64,000 nt of DNA from Chthonomonadia bacterium (GCA_013314755.1 JABUFA010000016.1:1-64000), one strand, 5' to 3'; shown: positions 25,933 to 37,321, counted from the stretch's first letter. A program made the numbers and translations. The notes: generated from the letters alone by a model not told the origin.

Positions 25933-27071
25933 GGGGTGTCCTCAATCTCGATTCGCATGGTGATGTTGCCGACCTGAATAGCGTCGCCCGATTGCAGGCT
26001 GACGGGCTTGCGAGGCACAAGTGGAGTGCCGTTGACCAGCGTGCCCGAAGCACTGCCCATATCCTCTATCTGCCACTCCGTGCCGTTCCAGCGGATGGTA
26101 GCGTGGCGCATGGCGACGTTCGCCTCCTGCAGAGGGATGTCCGCCGTTAACGCCCGCCCAATCAGCGCCTCCGTCGGCAGGGGGATAATCTCTTCCTGTG
26201 GGGTGTCCGGGTGCAGAATCAGCCGGGCAGAAGAGCGTGAAGATGCGATGTCGGTAACACCGGTCCCTTTGGACGGCGCAGCAGGAGCGAGAGATTCGAA
26301 TACAAGATTGGTCTTGCCCAGGCGGATGCGGTCGCCCGACTGCAGGACACGATTGTCCACCCGCACGTCGTTGACAAACAGACCGTTGGTGCTTTGCAGG
26401 TCATAAATCACGTAGTTGCCCGTCGCCGGGTCCCACTCGATTCGTGCATGGCGGCGTGACACCTGCCGATCCGCCTCCAGCACCAGGTCGCATCCCGCGT
26501 TGCGCGAACGCCCGACGATGACCGGACGATTGCTCAGGTGGAGCAGTGTCTTCCCGTTTTCATCCTTAAGCACCGCGCGTGCGCCGACGGCGACATCGGA
26601 TGCCACATCGGTTGCGGAGGCGGCTGGCGTGTTGGCGATATTGGTTATCTCTTCTGGCGGAATGGTGGAAACCGCGGGAAAAGGCACGGATGGGTCAAAC
26701 TTTGCGGTGATGCGCAGTGCCTGGCGCGGGGCGTTGCCCGATGGGGCGGGCTGTGCCACCACCTCGCACACGATGCCGCCGCGAAGCCGATAGCCCTCCT
26801 CCTGCAGTTCCTGCCACAGGGCGTCTGCCAGCTCCTGCGGTTGCAGGAAGGTCAGGTACGCTTCCTGTTCTTCGGGGTTCTGGAGAGCGATTTCCAGTTT
26901 GTAGCGGTTGGGCACGTACAGCTCGCCGTCCAGCCCTTCAATGCGGTGTTCCTCCGCTGAAATGACCAGCCTGCGCAGCACTTCTCGCGGATGCAGTTCG
27001 CCTCCCGCCCCGAAGAGTCGCTCGTACCAGTCGCCGAACAGGGTGTTGATGCGTTCGAACAGTCCGCGCAC
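25929..27071 (-). CDS. FhaA-like protein: DUF3662 domain plus two FHA domains
   Basis: The 380-residue cytoplasmic protein starts with an FhaA-type DUF3662 domain (residues 1-110, including VPNRYKLEIALQNPEE). Two forkhead-associated domains follow: residues 180-258 with GRS, SRRHARIEW and STNGLFVND, and residues 296-377 with GRA, MRHATIRW and SASGTLVNG. FHA domains bind phosphothreonine peptides. The first keeps the canonical GR, S/H and N residues; the second has M-R-H in place of S-R-H and lacks the NG asparagine context. The start is GTG at 27071 with GAAGGTG before it. It opens the kinase/phosphatase operon and probably recruits kinase targets. Confidence 0.9.
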   Translation of the reverse strand: MRGLFERINTLFGDWYERLFGAGGELHPREVLRRLVISAEEHRIEGLDGELYVPNRYKLEIALQNPEEQEAYLTFLQPQELADALWQELQEEGYRLRGGIVCEVVAQPAPSGNAPRQALRITAKFDPSVPFPAVSTIPPEEITNIANTPAASATDVASDVAVGARAVLKDENGKTLLHLSNRPVIVGRSRNAGCDLVLEADRQVSRRHARIEWDPATGNYVIYDLQSTNGLFVNDVRVDNRVLQSGDRIRLGKTNLVFESLAPAAPSKGTGVTDIASSRSSARLILHPDTPQEEIIPLPTEALIGRALTADIPLQEANVAMRHATIRWNGTEWQIEDMGSASGTLVNGTPLVPRKPVSLQSGDAIQVGNITMRIEIEDTP

Positions 27072-27103
27072 GCGGTGTCACCTTCCCGAAATGTAGTGAT
27101 TTG

Positions 27104-27132
27104 ATTATATCCTGCCGAGCGTATCGCGTCAA
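27104..27132 (-). promoter_or_regulatory. Sigma-70 promoter of the FHA-PP2C-kinase operon
   Basis: TTGACG (27132-27127) and TATAAT (27109-27104) on the minus strand are separated by 17 bases. The -35 overlaps the stop codon of the galactosidase gene. Transcription would start near 27097, about 26 bases before the GTG start. Confidence 0.8.
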
Positions 27133-29123
27133 CGTTTGCGGTATTCCACCAGCAGGGAGCCGGGCGCATGGTCTATCTGCAGGTCCAGCCCGTCGGCAAG
27201 CTCCCGTCCATGATAGACTCGCACGGTACGCTGAAGGTTGTCATCGCTGAAGCGGACCTCGTAGCTGGCGCCGACATCTATTGCTCGCAGAGGCAGACGC
27301 ATTTGGACGGTGGGGCACCGCTCTCGCCGGAACGCCAGCACGATGCCTGCGTTTTTATCCGGCAGGTGGAACTGGTATGCCATCCAGGTATCCTCGGCGG
27401 TGCTGTAGGGCGTCAGCAGGTAGAAGTCGCCATAGAAGTAGCCGCGCACGCGCCGAAACTCTGCGGTCAGCGACTTCGCCCGATGCATGGGGTACGGTTG
27501 ATTAGGCTGCCAGGGCGTTTCCGCAGGCAGGAACCGGCGATACACGTCGTAATCCGCGCCTGGCGCCCACGCCGTCCACAGAACCACGCCATTTGTCATC
27601 GCGCTGCGCATCTGATAGGTATCGGGATAGCCACAGCCCGTGCCAGCGGTGGGCAGGAAACGACTGATACCGGCGGTATGGCACTGTTTGCCGATTGGCT
27701 CGAAGTACGCGTAATCACTTCGCCACAGCGCCACACTGCGAGAGATGGTCTCCAGGTCCAGCCTTCTACCGCCCGAAGCGCAGTTATCAATCAACAGGTG
27801 GGGATGGCGCTGGAGCAGAGCGTCCCACAGAGCGTAAAGCCCCTCCACATGACGTATCTCGGTGATGCCCTGTCGGTCGGGGGCGTCGGCAGAGCGCCAG
27901 AAAGGAAGCGGGTCTATATTGAAGTCCTGGCGATAGATGGCGATGCCTTCTCGCTCGATCATCTGCGAGAGGTGCTCCGTCAGCCAGTTCCGCGCCGACG
28001 GGTTGCCCAGATTCAGCAGACGGTTGGGGTTGCCCGGCAGGCGCAGTAACCAGTCGGGATGCTCCCGGTCAAGCCACGTGCCCTCGTACACGCGCTCCGG
28101 TTCGAACCACAGAATCAGTCCCTTCATGCCCAACCGACGCACCCCGTCCGAGAGCGGACGCAAACCGCGTGGGAAGCCGTCCCTGCGCGGGAACCAGTTG
28201 CCCACGCCGTTGGGCCAGCGCCCCTCAAACCAGCCCGCGTCCAGCCAGAAATACTCTACGCCAAGCGGTACAACCCTTGCGGCGAAGTCCAGTTGGTTCT
28301 GTTCCGTCGCCTGATTGGCTTCATCGGGAGGACCGCAGGTGGTGAACGCCAGCGGCATGGCGGCGGGCTTGCCCTGTCGGCGAGGCACATGATATTGCAG
28401 AAGAAACCGGCGCAACCGGTTGAACCCCTCAAACTCATCCTCGCCCTGCCAGAACAGCAGCAGCACGCGGGGAGTGCGTATCTCTTCGCCCGGGTGCAGT
28501 TTGAGGTGTGTCAGCTCCATCCCTGCACGCAGTCGCACAGTGTTCCTCTCTTCCGCCACAAAATCTCCCGACCACTGCCCCGACCATCCAATGGCGAAGA
28601 GCACGCCGCCATCAGCCGTCTGCAGGTTGAAGAAGGGCAAAGCGTTCACACTCGACGAACGACCTCCTGCTGCAGTGAGGTGTATCCTGTCGCCGCGCTT
28701 CAGCACATCCGCCACCGGCGCGAAATCGTTCCGCTGGGCGTTGCTTCCGAGCACGCGGTGCAGAGTCCACCTCCCTTCGCCTGCTATGCCAGTATCTATC
28801 GCCTGAATCTCGGAGAGAATCGGGGTATCCTGCCCTCCTTGCTGGCGGAAGCGCACCACCCACTCTATCGCCGGGTAATCGCGGAATAGCGTGCACTCAC
28901 ATTCGCACTGCAAGCCGGTGGCGCCGTCGGTGTAGGTGAAGGTATGCACACTGCGCGAGCGGTCCATGCGGCGGGTTCGGTGCTCCAATTGCCAGCCGGG
29001 CAGTAACTGCGCTGATGGTTTACCGTCGTACAGGAACGAAAACGGCGGCACACCCCCTCTGGCAAACCGCTGTAACATCCACTGTTGCATATCCTGCACA
29101 CCGACAAGGGAGACTGCAGACAT
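27129..29123 (-). CDS. GH36 alpha-galactosidase
   Basis: The 664-residue enzyme removes terminal alpha-galactose by a retaining mechanism. The nucleophile is D400 in YRQDFNIDP and the acid/base is D470 in WRSDYAYFEP. FWLDAGWFEGRWP, LILWFEPERVYEGTW and DNCASGGRRLD are family hallmarks of GH36. No signal peptide is visible. AAGGAGG precedes the ATG at nine bases. Length is slightly shorter than typical GH36 enzymes (about 720), with the N-terminal beta-sandwich still present. It stands alone, transcribed toward the FHA operon. Confidence 0.93.
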   Translation of the reverse strand: MSAVSLVGVQDMQQWMLQRFARGGVPPFSFLYDGKPSAQLLPGWQLEHRTRRMDRSRSVHTFTYTDGATGLQCECECTLFRDYPAIEWVVRFRQQGGQDTPILSEIQAIDTGIAGEGRWTLHRVLGSNAQRNDFAPVADVLKRGDRIHLTAAGGRSSSVNALPFFNLQTADGGVLFAIGWSGQWSGDFVAEERNTVRLRAGMELTHLKLHPGEEIRTPRVLLLFWQGEDEFEGFNRLRRFLLQYHVPRRQGKPAAMPLAFTTCGPPDEANQATEQNQLDFAARVVPLGVEYFWLDAGWFEGRWPNGVGNWFPRRDGFPRGLRPLSDGVRRLGMKGLILWFEPERVYEGTWLDREHPDWLLRLPGNPNRLLNLGNPSARNWLTEHLSQMIEREGIAIYRQDFNIDPLPFWRSADAPDRQGITEIRHVEGLYALWDALLQRHPHLLIDNCASGGRRLDLETISRSVALWRSDYAYFEPIGKQCHTAGISRFLPTAGTGCGYPDTYQMRSAMTNGVVLWTAWAPGADYDVYRRFLPAETPWQPNQPYPMHRAKSLTAEFRRVRGYFYGDFYLLTPYSTAEDTWMAYQFHLPDKNAGIVLAFRRERCPTVQMRLPLRAIDVGASYEVRFSDDNLQRTVRVYHGRELADGLDLQIDHAPGSLLVEYRKR

Positions 29124-29215
29124 GATAGCATTCCTCCTTGTGACCTTTTACGGCAGAGTTTCCCTCCTGCCCATTAACGGCATTCTCAATATCGCCATGC
29201 AAGTCCTGCCAGCTC

Positions 29216-29517
29216 TTATGGATTGCTGAAGCCATGCTTCAGCGATTCAAGACCCGCCCCATCTGATACTGCCCTTGCGACTGGAAGTCGCAGGCTACGC
29301 ATAGCGAAACCTGCTGAAGCAGATTTATGGAGTGCTGAAGCCATGCTTCAGCGATTCAAAATAGCCCGCAACTTCCAGTTGCAGGGGTGTTTTTAACAGT
29401 AACCTTGCGACTGGAAGTCGCAGGCTACGCATAGCGAAACCTGCTGAAGCAGATTTATGGAGTGCTGAAGCCATGCTTCAGCGGTTCAAACTCAGCCTCC
29501 GAAGGAGGCTTTGTTTT
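29216..29517. repeat. Tandem intergenic repeats with hairpin units
   Basis: The 469-base gap 29124-29592 has no gene. It holds two 88-base copies (29273-29360 and 29403-29490) that differ at one base and are 130 bases apart. Each contains the hairpins TGCGACT-GGA-AGTCGCA and GCTGAAGC-CAT-GCTTCAGC. A partial third copy of the right half is at 29216-29250. Between and after them lie related CGCAACTTCCA segments. The block ends with AGCCTCC-GAA-GGAGGCT followed by TTTGTTTT (29494-29517). It looks like an array of non-autonomous palindromic elements, not a CRISPR array. Confidence 0.75.
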
Positions 29518-29592
29518 GGGTAGCTCGCAACTTCCATCCACAGGGATGTCCCTTTCATCCGCCAACGTCCTGTGCGCAGTGCGCGCCTATAT

Positions 29593-30108
29593 TCAAGAGG
29601 AGGGCTCAGGTGGTGTAGCAATGAGAGCGTCCAGCACAGTGCGGTCGTCGGTTTCGGGGTTAAAGGTACGGAGACCTTCTGCCTGAGCCGCCCCTATCAG
29701 GCGTGCGTCCGCGCTGACCAGAACGAGGTCATGCCCCAGAAGTCGCAGTTCCGCAGCTTCGTCCAGCGCACAGCGCAGGATGATAGCATCGGTGCTGTTG
29801 AGAGAGTATCTCTCGATAAAGCCCCACGATGCTCTGACCTGCTGGTAATCGGGATGTAGTTTCCGAACCGAGGGCCCGTAGATGATTTCTGCTGTAAAGT
29901 TAGTTATCGCCTGGTGAAAGAGATGTTTTGTGAGAGCTCCAGAGTTCCTCTTGCGCACGAGGACAGAGATTACTTCACCCACGCTCTCCAAAACGAGCAG
30001 TAAGCGCGAGCCGCTCACCTGCGAAAAGAGCAGGTTTATTTGAGGAGAACCCCGCTCAGCCGAGTAGCGCATGACGAGTGCGCTGGCATCTAACCAGAAA
30101 AGGTTCAT
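29593..30108 (-). CDS. PIN-domain ribonuclease, VapC-like toxin
   Basis: The 171-residue protein shows the PIN-domain acid quartet: D8 in LDASALVMRY, E45 region in LESVGEVISVL, then NSTDAIILR and LVSADARLIGAA. PIN toxins cleave tRNA or rRNA. Its start is nine bases behind the stop of the 105-residue gene upstream, with GAGG as ribosome site, so the two are cotranscribed like a toxin-antitoxin pair. It is somewhat longer than the usual 130-150 residues of VapC. Confidence 0.8.
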   Translation of the reverse strand: MNLFWLDASALVMRYSAERGSPQINLLFSQVSGSRLLLVLESVGEVISVLVRKRNSGALTKHLFHQAITNFTAEIIYGPSVRKLHPDYQQVRASWGFIERYSLNSTDAIILRCALDEAAELRLLGHDLVLVSADARLIGAAQAEGLRTFNPETDDRTVLDALIATPPEPSS

Positions 30109-30117
30109 CGTTGCGCC

Positions 30118-30435
30118 TCACTCTTCGCGCATCTCGATGATGGCTCGACTGAACAGGTTGTCTTCTGGATTGATGCCTGACTCGATCATCATCTGCTGTA
30201 GCTGTTCCGCAGGGATAGGTTTCATATCCTCCGGGATGCCCAACTGTTCGAGGAATGAGCGCATGCTCGCAAGCATCCTCTCATTCTCCCGACGCACGCG
30301 CTCGTGCCACAGGGCAAGCCGCTCTTCGGGGGTCAGCTCCCTCTCGCTCAGGCTTTCCAGCTGGCGGCGCACCTCTGCCAGCTCCTCCTCCAGCTGGTCG
30401 ACTTTCGCCCAAAGTTCCCTGACAGTAACGCTCAT
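30118..30435 (-). CDS. Coiled-coil protein, putative antitoxin partner of the PIN protein
   Basis: The 105-residue product begins MSVTVRELWAKVDQLEEELA and forms a coiled coil over its first 40 residues, followed by a helical, acidic tail. No classical DNA-binding fold (AbrB, ribbon-helix-helix or Phd) is recognised. The start at 30435 was chosen because GGAGG precedes it and because a strong promoter (30481-30509) lies inside the longer open reading frame that extends to 30579. Position immediately upstream of a PIN toxin suggests an antitoxin role; this is contextual only. Confidence 0.6.
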   Translation of the reverse strand: MSVTVRELWAKVDQLEEELAEVRRQLESLSERELTPEERLALWHERVRRENERMLASMRSFLEQLGIPEDMKPIPAEQLQQMMIESGINPEDNLFSRAIIEMREE

Positions 30436-30453
30436 CGCGTTTAACCTCCGTAG

Positions 30454-32809
<2,356 letters not shown>

Positions 32810-32827
32810 ATATAGCGGTCAAAGCGC

Positions 32828-32901
32828 TGCGGGGTCGTTCAGTGGCAGGACGCCTGGCTCTGGACCAGGTAACGGTGGTTCGAATCCATCCCCCGCAGCC
32901 A
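32828..32901 (+). tRNA. tRNA-Gln (anticodon CTG)
   Basis: The 74-base sequence folds into a full cloverleaf: acceptor TGCGGGG/CCCCGCA, D stem GTTC/GGAC, anticodon stem CCTGG/CCAGG with loop CTCTGGA (anticodon CTG), T stem GGTGG/CCATC with loop TTCGAAT, discriminator G and an encoded CCA end. It reads CAG codons. Confidence 0.97.
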
Positions 32902-32910
32902 ATTTATTTT

Positions 32911-33660
32911 TCAGGCGCCTATCTCGTTTCTCATCCGCTCATACCATGCCCTTAGGGACGAGCGCACGAAGTATAATCTCGTCAACGCCTCTGCCGTCCG
33001 TCCCGGACGCAACGTGCCGAACGACGGTGCACTGTGGATGCAGGAATACTCCATGTTCTGAAACAGGAACAACGCGGGTTTAGACACCGCTGCCGCCAGC
33101 CGTTTCCCATCGGGGGCAACAATCGCCATCCAGCCTTCCGCCACCACATCGGTGGGCGTTGCCTTGAAGTTCGCCACAAAAGGAATCTCCGTGCCGGGTG
33201 GTGCTCCTTCCACACTGTAGAGCTGTATCGTGGGGCGTTCGCTGAATACGCGGGGCAGGTCTACCAGACGCCGGAAATCCCCATTCACCCTCACCCAGTG
33301 GCGCAAACACTCATTGTCCCGCAATACGCTGGAGCCGCAATTGAAACAGTTGAACGCCATACCCCGCAACCATACACGGTCGCTGCAATTGGTCAGCGTG
33401 CTGACGGCATCTACATAGTCCTCATATGGTGTGATGAGCAGGCGGTAGCGCAGCTCGCCCGGCATCTCGCCAGTGCTTTCCCACGCGCCATCGCCAGTTT
33501 GCCTCCACTGCGGTTTGATGTCGCCAAACCATACTGCCCGCGCCGCGTCACCAATGGCTTCAGGAAAACCCAGGACAAAGCGGTCCCCGGGGAAGGCGGG
33601 CACGTTCGATAAAACCGCCGCCATCTGTCCCTGTACTGCTTCTACCCGGATCCGCGCCAT
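32911..33660 (-). CDS. Protein of unknown function, last gene of the xylA-creatininase operon
   Basis: The 249-residue protein is not recognised. It has no signal peptide or membrane span and is predicted mostly beta (for example ELRYRLLITPYEDYVD and VVAEGWMAIVAPDGKRLAA), with several cysteines in FNCFNCGSSVLRDNECLRHW. Its ATG overlaps the stop of the upstream gene by one base (TGATG) and follows a perfect AAGGAGGTG; the longer reading frame to 33933 lies inside the upstream gene. The tight coupling suggests a joint function with the formylglycine-generating-enzyme-like protein. Confidence 0.75.
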   Translation of the reverse strand: MARIRVEAVQGQMAAVLSNVPAFPGDRFVLGFPEAIGDAARAVWFGDIKPQWRQTGDGAWESTGEMPGELRYRLLITPYEDYVDAVSTLTNCSDRVWLRGMAFNCFNCGSSVLRDNECLRHWVRVNGDFRRLVDLPRVFSERPTIQLYSVEGAPPGTEIPFVANFKATPTDVVAEGWMAIVAPDGKRLAAAVSKPALFLFQNMEYSCIHSAPSFGTLRPGRTAEALTRLYFVRSSLRAWYERMRNEIGA

Positions 33661-34352
33661 CAGCGCACCTCCTTCGCACAGCGAAACCCGTACATATCGC
33701 TCCGATTGGTGCGCCAGCTGCTCATTGTGCGTGATGCCACCCGCAGGTTCAAAGGGCTCTTCGTTAACCAGCAACCACCCTTCAGCACTCCCACTGCAGG
33801 GCTGAGCCGGTCTGCACACCACTCGGCAACGTTGCCCACCATATCCATCACACCATAAGGGCTGATGCCTCTGGGAAAGGAACCAACGGGAGCGGTATTG
33901 GACATACCATCGCGCGGTTGGCGATTCCAGCAACAGGCATCGGAGTCAAAGCGGTTGCCCCATGGATAGAGACGTCCGTCGGTGCCGCGAGCCGCCTTTT
34001 CCCATTCGGCTTCGGTGGGCAAACGCGCGCCAAGCCACCTCGCATACGCCTCTGCATCCTCCTGGCTGACGAAAGTCACAGGATGATCCAGCAGGTCGGC
34101 AGGAGGAGCGTTACCTCGCCAGTGCAGAGGAGGCGTGTGACCCGTAGATTTGCAGAACTCGGCATACTCCCGATTGGTCACGGGATACTTCTGGATGGCA
34201 AAAGCTGGCACATACACCACCCGGCGCGGCTGTTCCCCGCTGAGCCACGAGGGATGATGCCCGTACTGCTTCGCCAGCCGGCTCGCTTCTTCCGGGGAAG
34301 TGCCCATCACAAACTCCCCGGCGGGGATGACAATCCACTCATTGTCCGCCAT
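33660..34352 (-). CDS. Formylglycine-generating-enzyme-like (SUMF1/FGE) domain protein lacking the catalytic cysteine pair
   Basis: The 230-residue protein has the FGE-sulfatase fold: IPAGEFVMGTSPEEA, YPVTNREYAEFC, RLPTEAEWEKAARG, YPWGN, MDMVGNVAEWCAD and the final YGFRCA. In true FGE the end of the domain carries two copper-binding cysteines; here that segment reads KGGCWLTKSPLNLRVASRTM, without such a pair. The fold is also used by other enzymes and binding proteins, so sulfatase activation is unlikely. AGGAG precedes the ATG; ten bases separate it from the creatininase gene. Confidence 0.85.
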   Translation of the reverse strand: MADNEWIVIPAGEFVMGTSPEEASRLAKQYGHHPSWLSGEQPRRVVYVPAFAIQKYPVTNREYAEFCKSTGHTPPLHWRGNAPPADLLDHPVTFVSQEDAEAYARWLGARLPTEAEWEKAARGTDGRLYPWGNRFDSDACCWNRQPRDGMSNTAPVGSFPRGISPYGVMDMVGNVAEWCADRLSPAVGVLKGGCWLTKSPLNLRVASRTMSSWRTNRSDMYGFRCAKEVR

Positions 34353-34362
34353 AGTCGAGCTC

Positions 34363-35232
34363 CTACAGCAGTTTTCCTGCCATCTTCTCTATCTCGTCGA
34401 ACCGCTCATCCGCCAGATACGCGCCGTAATGCACCAGTCCGCGTTCGGGGATATGCTGCCACGCCGCCCAGGGCGAGTGCTTGCGCCATCCTTTGACCTG
34501 TGCGCTGACCAGCGCGCGCTCGGCGCGGATGAACGCTTCCAGTTTCGCTTCACTCCAGCGCGGCATCGCCTTCGCTACCTTTGCGAGACGGTCGGCGATA
34601 AGTTCGGCGTATCGCTTACCTAACTCGGGGGAAGATCCCTTCTCAATAGCATCACTGGCGCCGTACTCCGGGTCGGTGCGAATGCGCCGGATATCCACCA
34701 GGTCGGGCAGAAGATACATCATCAGCGAAGTCTCGCCGACACCGGCGTGGTCACCCAGATAACCCACATCCTGCGCCAGCCAGTACTCCGGTGTGCCCAG
34801 CACGGGTATCTGCAGTCGCTCCGACATGCGGGCGGCGGTCTCGCGCACCACAATTTGCTGATTGTGCCCGTAGTGTCCGGTCAGGATAATAATCGCGCGG
34901 AAGCCCTGCCGATGAAACTCATAGCATAGTTTCTCTAACCACGGGCGCAGCAGGTAGTTGTCCCAGGTCATCTCGGGCTCCATCACCACCGTGGCGGGCT
35001 TGTCCAGACCGCCCATCCCACCGTACATCGGCGGATGCACCACGCCACCACCTGCTTTTCGCGCCGCCAGCACACACAGCGCATGTGCCTTCAGCGCATC
35101 CAGCCCGAGGCAGTTATGCTCGCCATGCCACTCCACCGTGCCCAGCGGCAAAAATACTACCGGCAGAGCGTCTACCGCAGACCGAAACTCGGCGGGGAGC
35201 ATCCGCTCCCATTGAACGGTATCTCTGGACAT
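34363..35232 (-). CDS. Creatininase-family amidohydrolase (second copy of the pair)
   Basis: The 289-residue protein carries the creatininase metal site: PLGTVEWHGEHNCLGLDALKAH near residue 30, TGHYGHNQ near 117 and GDHAGVGETSLMMYL near 157. Family members hydrolyse cyclic amides or act in cofactor and sugar-amide metabolism (for example creatinine amidohydrolase, MftE). AAGGAGG precedes the start, two bases behind the stop of the paralogous gene upstream. The substrate is unknown; association with xylose isomerase is unusual. Confidence 0.85.
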   Translation of the reverse strand: MSRDTVQWERMLPAEFRSAVDALPVVFLPLGTVEWHGEHNCLGLDALKAHALCVLAARKAGGGVVHPPMYGGMGGLDKPATVVMEPEMTWDNYLLRPWLEKLCYEFHRQGFRAIIILTGHYGHNQQIVVRETAARMSERLQIPVLGTPEYWLAQDVGYLGDHAGVGETSLMMYLLPDLVDIRRIRTDPEYGASDAIEKGSSPELGKRYAELIADRLAKVAKAMPRWSEAKLEAFIRAERALVSAQVKGWRKHSPWAAWQHIPERGLVHYGAYLADERFDEIEKMAGKLL

Positions 35233-35234
35233 CT

Positions 35235-35987
35235 TCAGCCTCCTTCCAGTGCCTGCTCCACCATCTGTGCCACGCGGCGAACTATCTCATCCACGATTTT
35301 GAGTCCAATTTCGCGGGAAGCATGTTGACGCGGGTCCTGCCCCCACACAGCGTATAGAGGATGCACGGGGTCGTATTGCGTGCCTTCTTTGCGCGGGGTC
35401 TCAGGCAGGGTTACCTGCGATGGGTTTCGCCCTGCCGTTAGCAGGTCCATACGCACCCAGCGAGGGTTCAATGCCAGTGCGATGCTGGTCTCATACTTTG
35501 CGGCATGGTCCCCGCCAGCCGTATCGCCGGGCAGGGGAGTGGTCACCTCGGGGTCAGAAATAGCGATGAACCGCGTGCGCGGATGCTTTCGGGATGCCTC
35601 TTTTGCCAGCCGATGCACCATGGCGACCTGCTCGCCTGCATAGTGCCCTGTGAACATCACTACCACTTTGAAACCACAGCGGGCAAGGTGGTCCAGTGTG
35701 GTTTCAATAAGCGGAGTAATCTGCGCCTCCGGAACAATAATCGTCCATTTGTACCCGATGTGACCTCCGCCCGTTCCATAGAAGAAGGCAGGCAATACCG
35801 CTCCTCCGGTGCGTTCCGCCATGCGCAGGCAGAGCGCGTGCGCTTTAATCGCGTCAAAACACACCGGCAGGTGCCAGCCGTGATGCTCAAAGGTTCCCAG
35901 AGGAACATAGGCGATGGGGGCAGACCTCAAAATCGCCTCCAGCTCGTCGGGATGCATCTGCTCCCACTGCCCGCAGGGCTTGGACAT
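35235..35987 (-). CDS. Creatininase-family amidohydrolase (first copy of the pair)
   Basis: The 250-residue protein shows PLGTFEHHGWHLPVCFDAIKAHAL, FTGHYAGEQ and GGDHAAKYETSIALAL, the same metal-binding layout as the next gene, but the first motif reads EHHGWH instead of EWHGEH. The ATG at 35987 is preceded by AGGAGGTG at eight bases; a GTG nine bases earlier overlaps that ribosome site and is rejected. It lies 52 bases behind xylA and two bases before its paralogue, suggesting a duplication with divergence or a two-subunit enzyme. Confidence 0.85.
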   Translation of the reverse strand: MSKPCGQWEQMHPDELEAILRSAPIAYVPLGTFEHHGWHLPVCFDAIKAHALCLRMAERTGGAVLPAFFYGTGGGHIGYKWTIIVPEAQITPLIETTLDHLARCGFKVVVMFTGHYAGEQVAMVHRLAKEASRKHPRTRFIAISDPEVTTPLPGDTAGGDHAAKYETSIALALNPRWVRMDLLTAGRNPSQVTLPETPRKEGTQYDPVHPLYAVWGQDPRQHASREIGLKIVDEIVRRVAQMVEQALEGG

Positions 35988-36039
35988 AAAGGTCACCTCC
36001 TGGCTATCGCGGGATTCGCCGCACCCGCCGGTGTTCTCC

Positions 36040-37206
36040 CTACGCCGCGCCGAGCAGAAGGTCTATCACCAGCTGGTCCAGCTTCTCGTAGTTCAGTCCC
36101 TTCCTGCCCATTGCCTCGATGTCAAACTGTTTCTGGCGCAAAGCCTGGGCGTTCTGTGGCGAGTAGGTGCTCATCAACCCTTCCAGCTCCTCATCGCGCG
36201 GGTGAATCTGCGCCAGCAGTTCCTGAATGGCGGGGTGTTCGTTGAACTGACGCGCCTTTTCCTTCAATATCAGATAGGTGCGCATGCATCCTTTGGCGAA
36301 CTCCCAAACGCCGTCCTCATCCTCCGTGCGATAGGCATGGGCGTCGAAGTGGCGCGGTCCGTCGTAGCCGTGGTCCTCCAGCAGTTTCACCAGGAAGAAC
36401 GCGCCCTTGATGTCCTCCGAGCCGAAGCGCAGGTCCTGGTCGTAACGGTTCAGCTTCTGGGCGTTCAGGTCAATATGGAACAGTTTGCCCGCCTCAAGCG
36501 CCTGCCCGACGGCGTGGGCAAAGTTCAGACCCGCCATGTGTTCGTGCGCTACCTCTGGGTTCACGCCCACCATGTCGGGGTCGTCCAGGGTGTTGATGAA
36601 CGCCAGCATCGCGCCGACGTTGGGCAGGAATATGTCGCCGCGCGGCTCGTTGGGCTTGGGTTCCATCGCGAAACGCAGGGAGTACTTGTTGTCCTTCACG
36701 TACCCGATCAGGAAGTTGATGCACTCGCGATAGCGTTTGATGGCATCGGTGGGGTCTTTGGAGGCGTCGCACTCGGTGCCCTCTCGCCCGCCCCAGAAGA
36801 CATAGATCTCTGCGCCCAGCTCCACCGCGAGGTCAATCGCCTGCATGGACTTCTGCAGAGCATAGGCTCGCACCTTGGGGTCGTTGGAGGTGAACGCCCC
36901 ATCCTTGAAGACGGGATGATAGAACAGGTTGGTCGTGCCCATTACCAGCTTCATGCCGTAGTCATCCAGCGCCTTCTTGAACTCCTTGACGATACGGTCG
37001 CGCTCGGCGGGGGATGCATCAATGGGCACGAGGTCGTTGTCGTGCAGGTTCACGCCGTATGCGCCCAGCTCGGAAAGCTTCTGCACGGCGCGGATGGGCG
37101 TGACAACATCGCGCACCACATCGCCAAACGGATCGCGTCCCCGGTTGCCCACCGTCCACAGTCCGAAGGTAAACTTATGCTCCTTACGAGGGGTATAAGC
37201 GTCCAT
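36040..37206 (-). CDS. xylA: Xylose isomerase
   Basis: The 388-residue enzyme interconverts xylose and xylulose (and glucose/fructose) with two divalent metals. The length and start ([18 protein letters not shown]) fit the short, class I type known from Actinobacteria. Active-site motifs are NLHDNDLVP (catalytic His), [13 protein letters not shown] and [15 protein letters not shown] precedes the ATG at 37206; the longer reading frame runs into the terminator region. It is the first gene of an operon with two creatininases, an FGE-like protein and an unknown. Confidence 0.96.
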   Translation of the reverse strand: MDAYTPRKEHKFTFGLWTVGNRGRDPFGDVVRDVVTPIRAVQKLSELGAYGVNLHDNDLVPIDASPAERDRIVKEFKKALDDYGMKLVMGTTNLFYHPVFKDGAFTSNDPKVRAYALQKSMQAIDLAVELGAEIYVFWGGREGTECDASKDPTDAIKRYRECINFLIGYVKDNKYSLRFAMEPKPNEPRGDIFLPNVGAMLAFINTLDDPDMVGVNPEVAHEHMAGLNFAHAVGQALEAGKLFHIDLNAQKLNRYDQDLRFGSEDIKGAFFLVKLLEDHGYDGPRHFDAHAYRTEDEDGVWEFAKGCMRTYLILKEKARQFNEHPAIQELLAQIHPRDEELEGLMSTYSPQNAQALRQKQFDIEAMGRKGLNYEKLDQLVIDLLLGAA

Positions 37207-37288
37207 CAGGGTAGCCTCCTTCCAGAATTGGGTAACAGGTATCTTTTCGTATGGGGGGGAGAAGATTCCTGTGCCCTCAGAAAGGCAC

Positions 37289-37321
37289 AAAAAGCGGGAG
37301 CTGCCGACGTCGACAGCCCCC
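37289..37321 (-). terminator. Intrinsic terminator behind the prepilin gene
   Basis: On the minus strand an 11-bp stem (GGGGGCTGTCG paired with the complementary arm, two G-U pairs, loop ACGT) is followed two bases later by TTTTT. It lies 20 bases after the prepilin stop and separates it from xylA. Confidence 0.85.

Noticed and set aside
29216-29517. Possible CRISPR array
   Set aside because: The repeats are 88 bases with a 130-base period and internal hairpins, and there are only two full copies. No spacers of regular length or cas genes are present.
33661-33933. N-terminal extension of the unknown protein at 32911-33660
   Set aside because: It lies wholly inside the FGE-like gene on the same strand in another frame, and the internal ATG has a perfect ribosome binding site.
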